Shown here one piece after another: positions 1 through 7,083 of a stretch of 22,781 nucleotides of DNA (its first letter is position 1; the number at the start of each line of letters is the position of its first letter). The translations under genes were made by a program, and so were the position numbers. The stretch covers positions 1 through 22,781 of the IMG/VR virus record IMGVR_UViG_3300025759_007029; one strand, written 5' to 3'. The stretch comes from a virus. The notes beneath the pieces are model-generated. The model made no database searches. It saw only the letters and a list, made by a program, of their open reading frames with translations, and was not told where the DNA came from.

Positions 1-408
1 ACCTTGTTGCAACCACTTGGGTAGATGTTCGTATGCCAACTGCAAACGACCAAGAAGGTCACGAGCAGTTGCGGCCTTGTTCGCAAGGATTGCAACGTTC
101 ACACTGTCGTTGAATAGAACGTAATGCAAAAGGTATGAGATAATTGTTGTAGACTTACCCGACTGTCTAGGAAGTTTGCAGATAGTAAAACGATTATTAT
201 GAAACGTTCCTACCATCTCCTTTTGGAAATCATACATCTTAAATGGTACAAGTCCCTCGTCAAGAGAAACAATTTTGACGTAGTTCTGAATGAAGTACAG
301 GGGGTCTTCCATGCAGTTCTGGTATTCTTGGAGTTCTTCTTTCGTCCAAGACTGTGCAACGTTAGCCCGTTTAAGATTTGGGTTTCCTAGATAGACTTGT
401 TCAGTCAT
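1..408 (-). CDS. gp17: Terminase large subunit, T4 gp17-like (N-terminal part, runs off the window)
   Basis: This is the ATPase/nuclease motor that packages DNA into the prohead. Translating the minus strand from the ATG at 408 gives 136 residues open to the window edge. The Walker A loop RQSGKST is at about residues 81-87, preceded by the T4-like context PFKMYDFQKEM (55-65). The segment ILANKAATARDLLGRL (107-122) matches the adenine-motif/ATPase-core layout of T4 gp17. The nuclease domain must lie outside the window to the left. The start overlaps the end of the gp16-like gene by 8 bases (ATGACTGA), which implies translational coupling. Its place directly after gp16 matches T4 gene order. 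The family assignment is firm; only the remainder of the gene is unseen. Confidence 0.95.
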   Translation of the reverse strand, partial: MTEQVYLGNPNLKRANVAQSWTKEELQEYQNCMEDPLYFIQNYVKIVSLDEGLVPFKMYDFQKEMVGTFHNNRFTICKLPRQSGKSTTIISYLLHYVLFNDSVNVAILANKAATARDLLGRLQLAYEHLPKWLQQG

Positions 409-808
409 TTCTACCCTTTAACATTTTCTGAAGTTCTGCGGTGCTACCAACAAAGAGTGCATTTGTCACGTTCTTTGGTCCGTGATCTGGAACCTCTTTG
501 AGTTTCTTCATCTTTTCTTGAAGATCACCTAGTTTTTCGGTAACGTCTGCGACCTGTTTGATAAGATTTCCAGCAACCTCGTATGCTCTTGGGTGCTCAC
601 TCTCTCTTGCGAGTTCCAGTATTCCATCAATCGCATCTTGACCACGTTCAACGAGGTTATAAAAGTTTTGCCTCTGATACTCGTAGTCATTGTCTATGTC
701 ATCTCCGTGAGAAGGAACAACAACTTCTTTCTTCTCTACAACGACCTCTTGGGGGACAACTTTATCAATAACTCCAAGTGCCTTTTCAATTTCAATTTCT
801 TTACTCAT
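401..808 (-). CDS. gp16: Terminase small subunit, T4 gp16-like
   Basis: The product is about 135 aa, beginning MSKEIEIEKALGVI. The small terminase recognises DNA and regulates the gp17 motor. The sequence is highly charged and predicted helical, with a central region (about residues 40-100) that looks able to form the coiled-coil oligomerisation core of T4-type small terminases. Sequence similarity alone is weak, as usual for this family; the assignment rests mainly on size and on its position between gp15 and gp17. An in-frame GTG lies two codons upstream (814), but the ATG at 808 is preferred because it overlaps the gp15 stop in an 8-base ATGAGTAA junction like several others here, with GGTGAAG just upstream. 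Confidence 0.8.
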   Translation of the reverse strand: MSKEIEIEKALGVIDKVVPQEVVVEKKEVVVPSHGDDIDNDYEYQRQNFYNLVERGQDAIDGILELARESEHPRAYEVAGNLIKQVADVTEKLGDLQEKMKKLKEVPDHGPKNVTNALFVGSTAELQKMLKGRND

Positions 809-1601
809 CTTCACCTGTCACTGGATTAAAATTCTTCGCATCCTCAAAGAATGAGGTTGTCTCATTAAATCCAAAATCATCATCAGCATCAGCACTTGTT
901 GGGTTTGGTGTAACCGTGTATCTCTGTTCTCTCTTAGGTGATTGATCAGGTAGGTCTGTGTACTGATCAACCTGTACAGTCTTAATAACCTTACTAGAGG
1001 TAACAGGACCGTAGAGATGGAACTTAGCAGTAAAAGAGAGAGTGTAGATAATGGCTCTACGGTTTGCAAAGTCTCCCTGATAATCGTCTTCGTAACCGAT
1101 ACTGTTTAGAACAACAGGGACATCTCTCTTAATACCCATGTCTGTGTTGTCATTTAGTGTGATTGTGTAATCAGGTTGAAAGTATGGTAGAATTTGTTCT
1201 ACAATTTGCAACGCATCATCTGACTGTTTTGAGAGAATGTAGAGTTCAAAGTCAATATTATATGGGACAGGCATATACTGCGTGTCCAACTGGTCAGAGT
1301 TTGCACCCTTCACCTTCTTGAACTTCTGCACACGTTGTAGTTTGCGTGATGGGTCATATGTCATACCAGTAATCTCAAACCCAATACGAGGTAGAGTTAC
1401 AGCGGTCTGATTAGACAAAGATGGATCATCATTCAGACGGACAAGGAACTTCTGCCGTGGACCATACGCAAGAGGAACCTTCATAGACTGTTGAATAGTT
1501 CCACTGTTGTCCTTACGAACAAGATGAATGTCATTGAAAAGTGAGCCGAAAGAAACGACTACCTTACGAATGGTTTCATGGTAGAATTGTTGTCCCAACA
1601 T
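801..1601 (-). CDS. gp15: Tail completion / proximal tail sheath stabiliser, T4 gp15-like
   Basis: The product is 266 aa, beginning MLGQQFYHETIRKVVVSFGS. T4 gp15 caps the tail tube and sheath and provides the interface to the neck. The N-terminal FYHETIRK...FGSLFNDI segment and the later VPLAYGPRQKFL (about 44-55), LPRIGFEI (about 70-77) and MTYDPSRKL patterns are typical of gp15 homologs in T4-like phages. The start ATG shares one base with the gp14 stop codon. The C-terminal region is Asp/Asn-rich and low in complexity. Length is close to T4 gp15 (272 aa). Context (gp14 before, gp16 after) agrees. Confidence 0.93.
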   Translation of the reverse strand: MLGQQFYHETIRKVVVSFGSLFNDIHLVRKDNSGTIQQSMKVPLAYGPRQKFLVRLNDDPSLSNQTAVTLPRIGFEITGMTYDPSRKLQRVQKFKKVKGANSDQLDTQYMPVPYNIDFELYILSKQSDDALQIVEQILPYFQPDYTITLNDNTDMGIKRDVPVVLNSIGYEDDYQGDFANRRAIIYTLSFTAKFHLYGPVTSSKVIKTVQVDQYTDLPDQSPKREQRYTVTPNPTSADADDDFGFNETTSFFEDAKNFNPVTGEDE

Positions 1602-2494
1602 TACGATACTTCTCCTGCATCACCGAATGGATTTGATTCGCTGAAGTCTAGGATAGTGTCATCCAATTCATCGAATAGTTCATTCTGATTGACCTTATCT
1701 GTCACTTGGTCACCTACTATATAGTCCTCATTGATAAAGTATGATGCATCACCAGTATCAGCAGCGTTCTCAAGTAATAATGCACCACTGTCATCTTCAA
1801 GTGTGAACTGATAAGTGAGTGCATCCATTGAGTCTGCATCTTCGATTGCATCAATTGCAGCAATGTCTGTGTCGAGAACTTCTGAACCATAATCAAATGT
1901 GCGACAACGCATTTTGTATACGGGGTTGTTGTCGAGTTGATGAAATGGCTCATCGTGGTCAACGAAGTTAATCTCAAACAGTTTACCAAGAATGGGATGG
2001 AAGATTGCATCACCTTCTTGTGGTCTATCTGCGTCTGTAGAAGATGCCTCTGAGATTAGATACCCACTCTCGTATGAAGATGGAATGTCAACCTCGTCAC
2101 TGTCCAGTGTTCCATCCTCAAGTAGAATAGAACCTGTGAGTGTATCTGTACCACTCTCAATCGTGAACTGTTTTGTGATGTCTCTAAATCTGCTCTTACT
2201 GACAACGAAGGTGACTTCACTGAGGTTCTGCAAACCAAACTGAGTCATCAACTCTCGTTCACCAGCATACCCACCACCAGAGTTCTCAACATACATCTCA
2301 ATCTTTGCCTGAGTGTTGAACTTGGATAGAGAGTCTTCACCAAGGAACGTGTCCTCAGCCACAAGTGTGCGGTCAAGATAATAAACATCATGACCGTAAA
2401 TCTGAATTGCCTCTGCAATCAAATCTGCATACAGATTTTTTTCTGTAGTAAGTGCATGTTGATTGCTTGTGTGAAATGCTTTATTGACTGCCAT
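1601..2494 (-). CDS. gp14: Neck protein, T4 gp14-like
   Basis: The product is 297 aa, beginning MAVNKAFHTSNQHALTTEKN. gp14 forms a ring with gp13 at the portal vertex, sealing filled heads and allowing tail attachment. Recognisable segments are the HDVYYLDRTL region (about 35-44), the FNTQAKIEMYVEN region (about 59-71) and FHPILGKLFEINFVDHDEPF, which is typical of gp14 in marine T4-like phages. The C-terminal third is strongly acidic. The start lies two bases after the gp13 stop. Length is slightly above T4 gp14 (256 aa), as is common in marine members. The gp13-gp14-gp15 order is diagnostic. Confidence 0.92.
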   Translation of the reverse strand: MAVNKAFHTSNQHALTTEKNLYADLIAEAIQIYGHDVYYLDRTLVAEDTFLGEDSLSKFNTQAKIEMYVENSGGGYAGERELMTQFGLQNLSEVTFVVSKSRFRDITKQFTIESGTDTLTGSILLEDGTLDSDEVDIPSSYESGYLISEASSTDADRPQEGDAIFHPILGKLFEINFVDHDEPFHQLDNNPVYKMRCRTFDYGSEVLDTDIAAIDAIEDADSMDALTYQFTLEDDSGALLLENAADTGDASYFINEDYIVGDQVTDKVNQNELFDELDDTILDFSESNPFGDAGEVS

Positions 2495-2496
2495 GT

Positions 2497-3318
2497 TTAT
2501 CCAATCATGTAGTTAACTGGTAGTTCGAACGCAAGTTTCATCTCTTCTTCAAGTTTATTGATTTCTTCTTGTGCTTGGTTATAAATTGTCTCACCATTCA
2601 TTGTGACACCACCCAGCATCTCTACACCACTAAACTTGGAAAGGTTTGCACCCCACTGTCTCTTAATAAGAGCAGTTGCATATCTCTTAAGATACATGTC
2701 GTTGTATAGGTCTGTGAATGTGCCGGGATCAAGTTTACGATAACAATCAATAATAATATAATCAACGTCAGCAGTTACCTTATTCTCCCAATCCATGTCA
2801 ATATACAAACGGTTTTGATGTTGATTAAAACGAAGTGGTGTCTCCCCAACAAGAATATGTTCTAGTAGGTCTAGGTTATCCATAGCCATCTGATATTGAA
2901 TAACAGATGTAGATGAGAGGTCAAACAAATCATTTAGTCGTAACTGATAACGTAGATCGAACATACTTGAACCACCACCTGTATCACTAAATGGAAAAAC
3001 TTGCATTACTGCAAGTACTGAATCGGGAACAGGAATCCAGTTCTTACCTTCGTACCACACGGCAGTTGTTGAACCATCAACATCAGTTACAGTTGATAGT
3101 GTCTCGTTAGACCTTGCCCGTGTAACGTCTGCGGTTGTGATAAGATGTTTAAGATACATCCTCTCACATCCATCGTAGTGATACTCTGCAAAGAATTGTA
3201 GTGCCTCGTCAATACGGTCATCAACTTGGTCATCTGACACGTTAATGTCGATAACCCCATATCCAAGGTTCCGTAGACAATAATTCTTGAAATCTGCTCT
3301 GGTAGAAGGTATGGCCAT
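2497..3318 (-). CDS. gp13: Neck protein, T4 gp13-like
   Basis: The product is 273 aa, beginning MAIPSTRADFKNYCLRNLGY. Together with gp14 it completes the head and builds the neck. The N-terminal pattern TRADFKNYCLRNLG...INVSDDQVDDRIDEALQF is the hallmark of gp13 in T4-like marine phages, followed by the YHYDGCER segment. The start is supported by a Shine-Dalgarno AGGA seven bases upstream of the ATG and a perfect late promoter TATAAATA at 3339-3346. This makes gp13 the head of the neck/terminase transcription unit. The gene sits at the boundary between conserved virion genes and the accessory region. Confidence 0.93.
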   Translation of the reverse strand: MAIPSTRADFKNYCLRNLGYGVIDINVSDDQVDDRIDEALQFFAEYHYDGCERMYLKHLITTADVTRARSNETLSTVTDVDGSTTAVWYEGKNWIPVPDSVLAVMQVFPFSDTGGGSSMFDLRYQLRLNDLFDLSSTSVIQYQMAMDNLDLLEHILVGETPLRFNQHQNRLYIDMDWENKVTADVDYIIIDCYRKLDPGTFTDLYNDMYLKRYATALIKRQWGANLSKFSGVEMLGGVTMNGETIYNQAQEEINKLEEEMKLAFELPVNYMIG

Positions 3319-3338
3319 AGGAAGTTCCTTTTTTTATA

Positions 3339-3346
3339 TATTTATA
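3339..3346 (-). promoter_or_regulatory. T4-type late promoter TATAAATA for gp13
   Basis: The minus strand reads TATAAATA, identical to the T4 late promoter recognised by the gp55 sigma-like factor. The site is 20 bases upstream of the gp13 ATG, leaving a very short 5' UTR that contains the AGGA ribosome site. The TAA inside the octamer (3342-3344) is also the stop codon of the upstream acetyltransferase gene. Confidence 0.8.
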
Positions 3347-3845
3347 AGTTTTTGATTGCAAGGTAATTAGGACCATACTCCAAATCACCATCTTCCCAGC
3401 CTGGAACCCTATGAAATCCCACACCCTCATATGCAATCATTGCAGAAGCTCTAGGTAACGACCAAATTAAGTCACATTCTTCTCTTTTTGCTTGGTTAAT
3501 TGTGTGTTCTAACAGAATTGTAGACAATCTATGACCTCTATATTCTGGTAAAACATAGATTCCCCTAGAACGATATGTCTTCTCACCAGTTCTGAACCCA
3601 CTGTTCACACCAACAATCTTGTTTGTCTTCTCCTCTTTCATTGCAAAGAAAGTCGGTTTTGACCAATCGAATATTGACCAATCCTTTGAGATAGATACAT
3701 TACCGTAATTTTCTAACAATCGTCTATCGTATACAATTGCGTTCAGAGGTTCTATATCTGTCTTACGATCAGGCCAAAGACCCTCTTTCCAAAAATCATA
3801 AATCTCTTCAAATGTGCTTTCAACACATACATAACTATTAATCAT
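3342..3845 (-). CDS. GNAT-family N-acetyltransferase
   Basis: The product is 167 aa with a GNAT core: strand and loop RSRGIYVLPEYRGHRLS (about 92-108) followed by a helix LLEHTINQAKREECDLIW, then AYEGVGFHRV (about 138-147), the usual end-of-domain pattern. GNAT proteins transfer acetyl from acetyl-CoA to amines. In the pyrophosphate-binding loop the usual R-G-x-G-x-G/A reads RGHRLS, so both later glycines are replaced; acyl-CoA affinity may be altered. The ATG is only 14 bases from the divergent ATG of the sulfotransferase-like gene, with no clear Shine-Dalgarno. The substrate is unknown. Its TAA is part of the gp13 late promoter, so it marks the edge of the cargo region. Confidence 0.8.
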   Translation of the reverse strand: MINSYVCVESTFEEIYDFWKEGLWPDRKTDIEPLNAIVYDRRLLENYGNVSISKDWSIFDWSKPTFFAMKEEKTNKIVGVNSGFRTGEKTYRSRGIYVLPEYRGHRLSTILLEHTINQAKREECDLIWSLPRASAMIAYEGVGFHRVPGWEDGDLEYGPNYLAIKNL

Positions 3846-3859
3846 ACACTATATATAAC

Positions 3860-4477
3860 ATGAGAATTGGTATGGTGTCTACATCCCGAGCAGGATGTAC
3901 ATATATGAGACGTTATATTTGCAATCGTTACAACCTTAAAGACTCTGGGTCTTGGTTGAAACATAACTCATATAAAGATATTGAGGATGAGGAATGGACA
4001 TACGTTCCTCACATACTCAAAGTTTTAGTTCACTACATTCCACTAAAAGATAGAAAGACTGTCCTATCAGACTTCGATAAAATCTGGTTGTGGCGTGAGG
4101 ATAGTGTACGACAGTTTCTTAGTCATGTAACGAGACTGAGAACAGGGGTGAATCATGTATATGGTGATGAGATGCCTGTCATTGGTGACAGAACGCTCGT
4201 CGCCTATCGTTCAGAGTTTGACAGATTTATGCATCGTCAGAAACAGTTCTGGGAGTTGTATTACGAACTAGGTTTCAAGAAGAATGAACCACTGATAAAG
4301 TTTGAAGATTTTGTGGAAGACCCCAATAGTATTTGCAAAATGTTAGAGGATTGGTTTTATATGGAGTTTGGTTTTAATTTTGATTTACCAGACCAGGCTC
4401 TACCAAGAAGAATTGACATAGACTATGCAACAAAGTATACTAACTACGAAGAGGTTGTGGAGTGGTTTAATGAATAA
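3860..4477 (+). CDS. Stf0-like sulfotransferase A
   Basis: The product is 205 aa, probably a cytoplasmic PAPS-dependent sulfotransferase. The N-terminus STSRAGCTYM (about 7-16) corresponds to the 5'-phosphosulfate-binding loop, and IWLWREDSVRQFLSH (about 75-89) to the 3'-phosphate-binding segment, with Arg79 and Ser88 in the expected positions. A KFEDFVEDP stretch near 150 resembles the common sulfotransferase C-terminal element. The ATG at 3860 gives the same spacing to the binding loop as in the neighbouring paralog. It opens an inverted three-gene plus-strand island. Its ending, TNYEEVVEWF, is shared with the next gene (TNYDEICEWF), which indicates tandem duplication. The acceptor is unknown. 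Confidence 0.72.
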   Translation: MRIGMVSTSRAGCTYMRRYICNRYNLKDSGSWLKHNSYKDIEDEEWTYVPHILKVLVHYIPLKDRKTVLSDFDKIWLWREDSVRQFLSHVTRLRTGVNHVYGDEMPVIGDRTLVAYRSEFDRFMHRQKQFWELYYELGFKKNEPLIKFEDFVEDPNSICKMLEDWFYMEFGFNFDLPDQALPRRIDIDYATKYTNYEEVVEWFNE

Positions 4478-5165
4478 CTATTGTTTGGTTTGCACACCAC
4501 GATCAGGATCATATTATGTTCTTTTTCATTTAGCAAAAGAAAGAAACCTTATCAGTGGGAAAGAGTGGTATGGTAGAATGAAAAAAGTTCATTACGATGA
4601 GAACTTGCGAACAAGTCCTATCACCATTGACTACACTGTAAACGAACATTTATTGACCAATCACGAAATTGAAAAACGTAGGATGTGGCTTAGTGGTAGA
4701 GACAATTTTATAATAAAATGTATGCCACACCAATTGTCTAATACTATAGAAAATAGAAATATATCAACAGAAGATAGAATAACAATTGCTGTTGATATAC
4801 TGTCAGATTACAAATTAATATGGCTAACAAATAAGAACAAGATTTCTCAATTCTGTTTTAGGTTCATAGCACAAGAGACAAGCAGAAAAGATTACAAAGG
4901 CACTAACAGAGAATACTCTGATTATGATGTAGATAAAAGAAAAACACCACCACCAAAATCTTTTACAGCAACAAAAAAAGAATTTAATAGGTTTATGAAA
5001 ATAGAAGAATTCTTTAATGGTGTTCGTTTACATTTTCCTGATTGTGAAGAAATTATATACGAAGACTTTATAAAAGATAAAGATATCATACCCAACCCCG
5101 ACTATACAAAAATTATGACAAACTACGATGAGATATGTGAATGGTTTACGACTTACTCGACATGA
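4470..5165 (+). CDS. Stf0-like sulfotransferase B (divergent paralog)
   Basis: The product is 231 aa, starting MNNYCLVCTPRSGSYYVLFH. The motif TPRSGSYY (about 9-16) is a textbook 5'-PSB loop of Stf0-type sulfotransferases. The start at 4470 overlaps the previous stop in an 8-base ATGAATAA junction and places the motif as in paralog A; a longer in-frame extension to 4425 lies inside gene A and is unlikely. In the 3'-phosphate segment, IWLTNKNKISQFCFRF replaces the expected Arg and Ser seen in paralog A with Asn and Phe, so PAPS binding may be compromised or the donor changed. The coding sequence is visibly more AT-rich than gene A. Sulfotransferase fold is likely; activity is uncertain. Confidence 0.65.
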   Translation: MNNYCLVCTPRSGSYYVLFHLAKERNLISGKEWYGRMKKVHYDENLRTSPITIDYTVNEHLLTNHEIEKRRMWLSGRDNFIIKCMPHQLSNTIENRNISTEDRITIAVDILSDYKLIWLTNKNKISQFCFRFIAQETSRKDYKGTNREYSDYDVDKRKTPPPKSFTATKKEFNRFMKIEEFFNGVRLHFPDCEEIIYEDFIKDKDIIPNPDYTKIMTNYDEICEWFTTYST

Positions 5166-5701
5166 TGACAGGTGAGTGGATCGAAGGTGAGACACTTACA
5201 AGAGACAACTACGGTGAAAACTTTATTCGTCAACTTGCAGACTTTATGGCTGAGGTCCACACTACAAAAGTACCTAACGATAGAGTAGTTGATATCAAAG
5301 GCGTTGTTTGTGGATTAAAACAAGTTGATAGTTTTGTTCACGATTGTTTGGTAGATTGGAACACCACTCTTCGATACAATCTAAATCAGTCTGTATTCCT
5401 GCATGGAGACATTTGGGCAGAAAACGTGATAGTAGAAGACGGAAATCTAAAAGGACTAATTGATTGGGAACACTGTGCATACGGTGATCCACACTGGGAT
5501 TTTAGAATGATACGTCGATGGATAGGGTGGGATGGTCTTGACAAACTTCTGTTCCTATACAATGCAAGTACAGGACACAAATGCAAACGAGAGTACATAG
5601 AGATGCTTGATAAAATATCTCTATGTAACTCTCGTCAGATTAGGGGTTTTGAAGAGAACGTATTCTGTGAATACATTCGCAACTGGCCAAGAAATATTTA
5701 A
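5162..5701 (+). CDS. APH-type phosphotransferase, C-lobe only
   Basis: The product is 179 aa and resembles aminoglycoside/choline-kinase-like phosphotransferases. The Brenner motif HGDIWAEN (about 81-88, catalytic Asp83) and the metal-binding IDWE (100-103) are intact, followed by GDPHWDF typical of this fold. The preceding FIRQLADFMAEVHT (about 21-34) is the linker helix. Family members are usually 260-350 aa; here the whole N-lobe with the nucleotide-binding lysine is absent, because the frame opens directly at the sulfotransferase B stop (ATGA overlap, start 5162). It could be a truncated pseudogene product or depend on a partner for the N-lobe. The stop overlaps the convergent 100-aa gene by four bases. 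The substrate is unknown. Confidence 0.7.
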   Translation: MMTGEWIEGETLTRDNYGENFIRQLADFMAEVHTTKVPNDRVVDIKGVVCGLKQVDSFVHDCLVDWNTTLRYNLNQSVFLHGDIWAENVIVEDGNLKGLIDWEHCAYGDPHWDFRMIRRWIGWDGLDKLLFLYNASTGHKCKREYIEMLDKISLCNSRQIRGFEENVFCEYIRNWPRNI

Positions 5702-6000
5702 ACGTTAAATTCAGCCTCTCTGGTAATATTATGTTCAACAAAATATAAAGTTCTAGGATTGATATAATCACTGATTACAGTACTGTCTGCGTTAAATTCA
5801 GCTAGTGATGACTCTGAGTCCCATTCGAAAAGAATAGTTCTGGTTAATCCATCATCACTATCTGTAAAAGTTGAACTTATTATCTTACCAGTATCGATAT
5901 ATTGAGATTGTAAATACGAATTAAAATCAGTCTCTCGTGCCACATACCAATCACTATCTGTACTTGTTCTAGTGTAGGTAACTCTTGTTCTATAACTCAT
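5698..6000 (-). CDS. Unknown 100-aa phage protein
   Basis: I do not recognise this protein. It is 100 aa, starts MSYRTRVTYTRTSTDSDWYV, has no signal peptide or membrane segment, and alternates short beta-like and helix-like stretches (a FEWDSESSLAEF segment at about 58-69). That pattern could fit a dimeric ferredoxin-like/ABM-type alpha-beta fold, but this is a guess. A GGGGA ribosome site precedes the ATG. It is the last gene of the long minus-strand run and converges on the truncated kinase gene. Its first residues resemble an 11-codon mini-ORF at 11198-11233 (M-x-Y-R-x-x-V-T). Confidence 0.6.
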   Translation of the reverse strand: MSYRTRVTYTRTSTDSDWYVARETDFNSYLQSQYIDTGKIISSTFTDSDDGLTRTILFEWDSESSLAEFNADSTVISDYINPRTLYFVEHNITREAEFNV

Positions 6001-6075
6001 ATGTTTTTCCCCAATACTTAAGGTGGTGGAACATTAAAAGGCCACCGAAAAATATTTAACCACTTATTATACCAC
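6001..6075. other. Intergenic gap with a weak hairpin
   Basis: This is the largest gap in the cargo region (75 bases). It contains an interrupted inverted repeat GGTGG...CCACC (around 6022-6046) but no following T-tract on either strand, so I do not call it a terminator. A poor late-promoter match (GTTAAATA on the minus strand, about 6053-6060) is present but below what I would call. The Shine-Dalgarno of the 100-aa gene lies at the left end. Confidence 0.35.
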
Positions 6076-7035
6076 TTAGTGTTTTGTACTTCTTTCGTTT
6101 AACATTGCATCCACTAAGCCGGGTGTAAAGTAATCCTTATACATTTCGTATACTGGAGCACTAATCTCCTTAAACTTAGCAATTTCCTCTGCACTCATCT
6201 TTACAATTTCGACCTTCTCATCTGCTAACTGACCTTGAATACGAGGTTCATCAGCAACAGAGTGACGCCGTTCCATGCGTGATGCCTTAAATGCAGCATC
6301 TGCCATGATCTTCTTTGTATCTTCATCGAACTGGTCCATCCAATCCTTGTTAGCAATAATGCTTGTCAAGAAAAGACTGTGACCTGTATCGTTGACATAC
6401 TTAAAGTCTTTATGATGATCAAGAGGAAGAACACGAACAAATGTTGACTCACCAGCTTCAATCTCACCACGTTTTGCATATTCACCCATTTCTTCAAGAG
6501 TGATATGTTCATGTGGATTTGCACCAAGCAACTTAAACATATCAATTGCTACAGGTGATCGACTTGTGCGTACTTCCTTACCCTTCCAATCATCAACGTT
6601 AGGAGCACGGAAGTTTGCAGGAACAATGCGATATCCACCACTGTATGTGAAACCCATTGCCCGTGTGTTAGAAGACTTCTCAATACTTGCAAGAAGTGAT
6701 GTTCCAATCTCTCCTTCTAGAACACGATCAGCGTGATCATGATCTTCAAACAAGAAAGGTAAGTCTAGAGCATGTAGGTCTTTATTGTAGTCTGCAAGCC
6801 ATGTTGTGTAAATATGACTCATCTCAATAGTACCATTGTCTAGTAGTTCCATTAAGTCTGCCTTGGTAATACGCTTACCATCGTTATACTTGTTGGTATA
6901 ATCAGTTAGACTAAGAATTTCTACCTCAAAGGCACCATCAGTTCTTTGATTTACCTCATCAGCAAAACACTCAGCAACTGCAACGAAATAATCAATGGGT
7001 TCGTGTGCAATTACCCACTTCACTTTATGTGACAT
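6076..7035 (-). CDS. dctP: DctP-family solute-binding protein without signal peptide
   Basis: The product is 319 aa, related to TRAP-transporter DctP binding proteins. Diagnostic stretches are DLPFLFEDHDHADRVLEGEI (about 91-110), the FTYSGGYRIVPANFR strand region, and WKGKEVRTSRSPVAIDMFK, which carries the ligand Arg position, followed by LGANP. DctP proteins normally act in the periplasm, but this one starts directly at the mature domain (MSHKVKWVIAHEPIDYF). The upstream frame reaches a TAG after eight codons with no alternative start, so no hidden signal sequence exists. It has its own perfect late promoter and an ideal AGGAGG ribosome site, implying strong late expression. It may be a cytoplasmic binding protein, a virion-associated protein, or a transporter component that has lost export. 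It follows the TakP-like gene by 48 bases. Confidence 0.85.
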   Translation of the reverse strand: MSHKVKWVIAHEPIDYFVAVAECFADEVNQRTDGAFEVEILSLTDYTNKYNDGKRITKADLMELLDNGTIEMSHIYTTWLADYNKDLHALDLPFLFEDHDHADRVLEGEIGTSLLASIEKSSNTRAMGFTYSGGYRIVPANFRAPNVDDWKGKEVRTSRSPVAIDMFKLLGANPHEHITLEEMGEYAKRGEIEAGESTFVRVLPLDHHKDFKYVNDTGHSLFLTSIIANKDWMDQFDEDTKKIMADAAFKASRMERRHSVADEPRIQGQLADEKVEIVKMSAEEIAKFKEISAPVYEMYKDYFTPGLVDAMLNERSTKH

Positions 7036-7041
7036 TTTATG

Positions 7042-7048
7042 ACCTCCT
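7042..7048 (-). promoter_or_regulatory. Strong ribosome binding site for the signal-less DctP
   Basis: The minus strand reads AGGAGGTC, seven bases from the AGGAGG core to the ATG at 7035. This is a near-perfect anti-16S match. It fixes the start codon and excludes an N-terminal extension with a signal peptide. Confidence 0.75.
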
Positions 7049-7071
7049 AGATTCTGCTAGATGTTTGATAC

Positions 7072-7079
7072 TATTTATA
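7072..7079 (-). promoter_or_regulatory. T4-type late promoter TATAAATA for signal-less DctP
   Basis: This is an exact minus-strand TATAAATA located in the short gap between the TakP-like stop codon (7084-7086) and the DctP start (7035). With the strong ribosome site downstream, it forms a complete late expression unit for a single gene. Confidence 0.75.
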
Positions 7080-7083
7080 CTAA

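Noticed and set aside
3797-3804. Plus-strand CATAAATC as a late promoter for the sulfotransferase island
   Set aside because: It differs from TATAAATA at both ends of the octamer and lies within the acetyltransferase coding sequence; too weak to call.
6022-6046. GGTGG...CCACC inverted repeat between the 100-aa gene and DctP as a possible terminator
   Set aside because: The stem is only five base pairs with a long loop, and no T-tract follows on either strand.
6053-6060. Minus-strand GTTAAATA as a late promoter for the 100-aa gene
   Set aside because: Only six of eight bases match, which is expected by chance in AT-rich DNA.
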